NCBI GenBank assembly: GCA_002429115.1
Contig: DIYS01000178.1
Coordinates: 1 to 12,364, forward strand
Direction of reading: 5' to 3'
Origin: Saccharicrinis sp. UBA6048
Lineage (GTDB): Bacteria > Bacteroidota > Bacteroidia > Bacteroidales > Marinilabiliaceae
DNA length: 12,364 bases
Part shown: positions 11,944-12,364 of the stretch, one piece after another
Layout: the number at the start of each line of letters is the position of its first letter
Position numbering within the stretch: position 1 is the stretch's first letter
Notes under the pieces: generated by a model
Database searches by the model: none
Told to the model about the DNA's origin: nothing
The model's input: only the letters and a program-made list of their open reading frames with translations
Made by a program: the position numbers and the translations under genes

Positions 11944-12364
11944 ATGAGGAAAATTACTGTATTCGCGCTTCTAATGGTTTTCACATTGTCAGAAGCACAA
12001 AATTTAAGCAAAGAAGAACTGGCCATAAAGAGCGTGATTGAGAAAGAAACTGAACTGTTTTATAAAGGAGATTTTGAGAGTTGGGCTTTGCAATGGGACC
12101 ATTCATCACCGATTTATTTCGGCGTGTATTCGTGTGAGTTCAAGATGGAATTCACTGATTGGGAATCTTTAAGCAAATCTGCAAAGGAAAATATGCAGGC
12201 CAATGTTGATGTCAATCTTCCTTTGCCTGAGAAGACAGATTACAAGTTTTTTGTAAATAAAAGTTCTGCCTTGGTAATCTTTAAAGAGGATGGAGATTTA
12301 AGCTCCCGAGTTCTGATTAAAGGGAAAGATGGGTGGAAAATAAGTAACTATTCAGGTTCTATTT
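11944..12364 (+). CDS. Secreted NTF2/SnoaL-like domain protein (partial, runs off the window)
   Basis: An ATG at 11944 opens a frame that stays open for 140 codons to the window edge, so the C-terminus is missing. It starts with a signal peptide (MRKITVFALLMVFTLSEA, probable cleavage before QN). The mature start, KEELAIKSVIEKETELFYKG followed by DFESWALQWDHSSPIYF, has the helix-then-strand pattern of the cone-shaped NTF2-like (SnoaL/DUF4440) fold. A later strand pair, SSALVIFKEDGD...RVLIKGKDGWKISNYS, fits the end of that fold, where a tryptophan strand (GWKI) is common. No catalytic residues can be assigned; such proteins have varied binding or enzymatic roles. The fold call is by eye and moderate. 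It has its own promoter and is not coupled to the flavin reductase gene. Confidence 0.65.
   Translation, partial: MRKITVFALLMVFTLSEAQNLSKEELAIKSVIEKETELFYKGDFESWALQWDHSSPIYFGVYSCEFKMEFTDWESLSKSAKENMQANVDVNLPLPEKTDYKFFVNKSSALVIFKEDGDLSSRVLIKGKDGWKISNYSGSI

Noticed and set aside
1..12364. CRISPR array, tRNA or rRNA genes, phage or insertion-sequence transposase genes
   Set aside because: No regularly spaced repeats, no cloverleaf or rRNA-like segments, and no transposase or phage protein were seen in any frame.

Overview
The window looks like chromosomal DNA of a Bacteroidota species, probably from the Bacteroidales/Marinilabiliales side. The basis is gene content (a secreted C69 dipeptidase of the Bacteroides type, metal-type KdsA, DoxX-like and DUF4395 membrane proteins), A+T-rich intergenic DNA, starts that mostly lack Shine-Dalgarno sequences, and repeated matches to the Bacteroidota promoter form (TTG or TTTG, 19-21 bases, TAnnTTTG). 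The genus assignment is inference; no rRNA or tRNA gene was seen.

Layout. A bidirectional terminator (101-132) ends a minus-strand secreted C69 dipeptidase (179-1840). Divergent from it is a soluble four-PAS histidine kinase (2038-4272), which converges with kdsA on the minus strand, only 16 bases away. Upstream of kdsA, also on the minus strand, is rarA. A 72-base gap with back-to-back promoters separates rarA from the plus-strand ybaK-type tRNA deacylase gene. From there to the end every gene is on the plus strand: DUF4395 membrane protein, secreted msrA, pyrB-pyrI, a DoxX-like membrane protein, a flavin reductase-family protein, and the start of a secreted NTF2/SnoaL-like protein that runs off the window.

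The most interesting region is the 397-base stretch between msrA and pyrB. It has a promoter, an 89-codon open frame beginning almost at the predicted transcript start, a hairpin followed by a U-rich tract, and a strong intrinsic terminator about 95 bases before pyrB. The open frame reads through the U tract and the terminator, and its TGA overlaps the pyrB ATG (ATGA). This is the arrangement of the enterobacterial pyrL-pyrBI attenuator, in which low UTP stalls RNA polymerase in the U tract and a following ribosome prevents the terminator from folding. The resemblance is seen in the sequence; the mechanism is inferred. pyrB and pyrI, encoding the catalytic and zinc-binding regulatory chains of aspartate transcarbamoylase, follow as an operon closed by a second terminator.

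Two other gaps hold palindromic repeat DNA. At 7752-7872 there is a nested imperfect hairpin. At 10934-11223 a small hairpin, an ACCACYAAG-type inverted repeat and a 160-base MITE-like element with 26-base terminal inverted repeats lie in series; the last abuts, and may supply part of, the flavin reductase promoter. The remaining genes are mostly housekeeping: KDO synthesis for lipopolysaccharide, replication-fork maintenance, tRNA proofreading, protein repair and pyrimidine synthesis.
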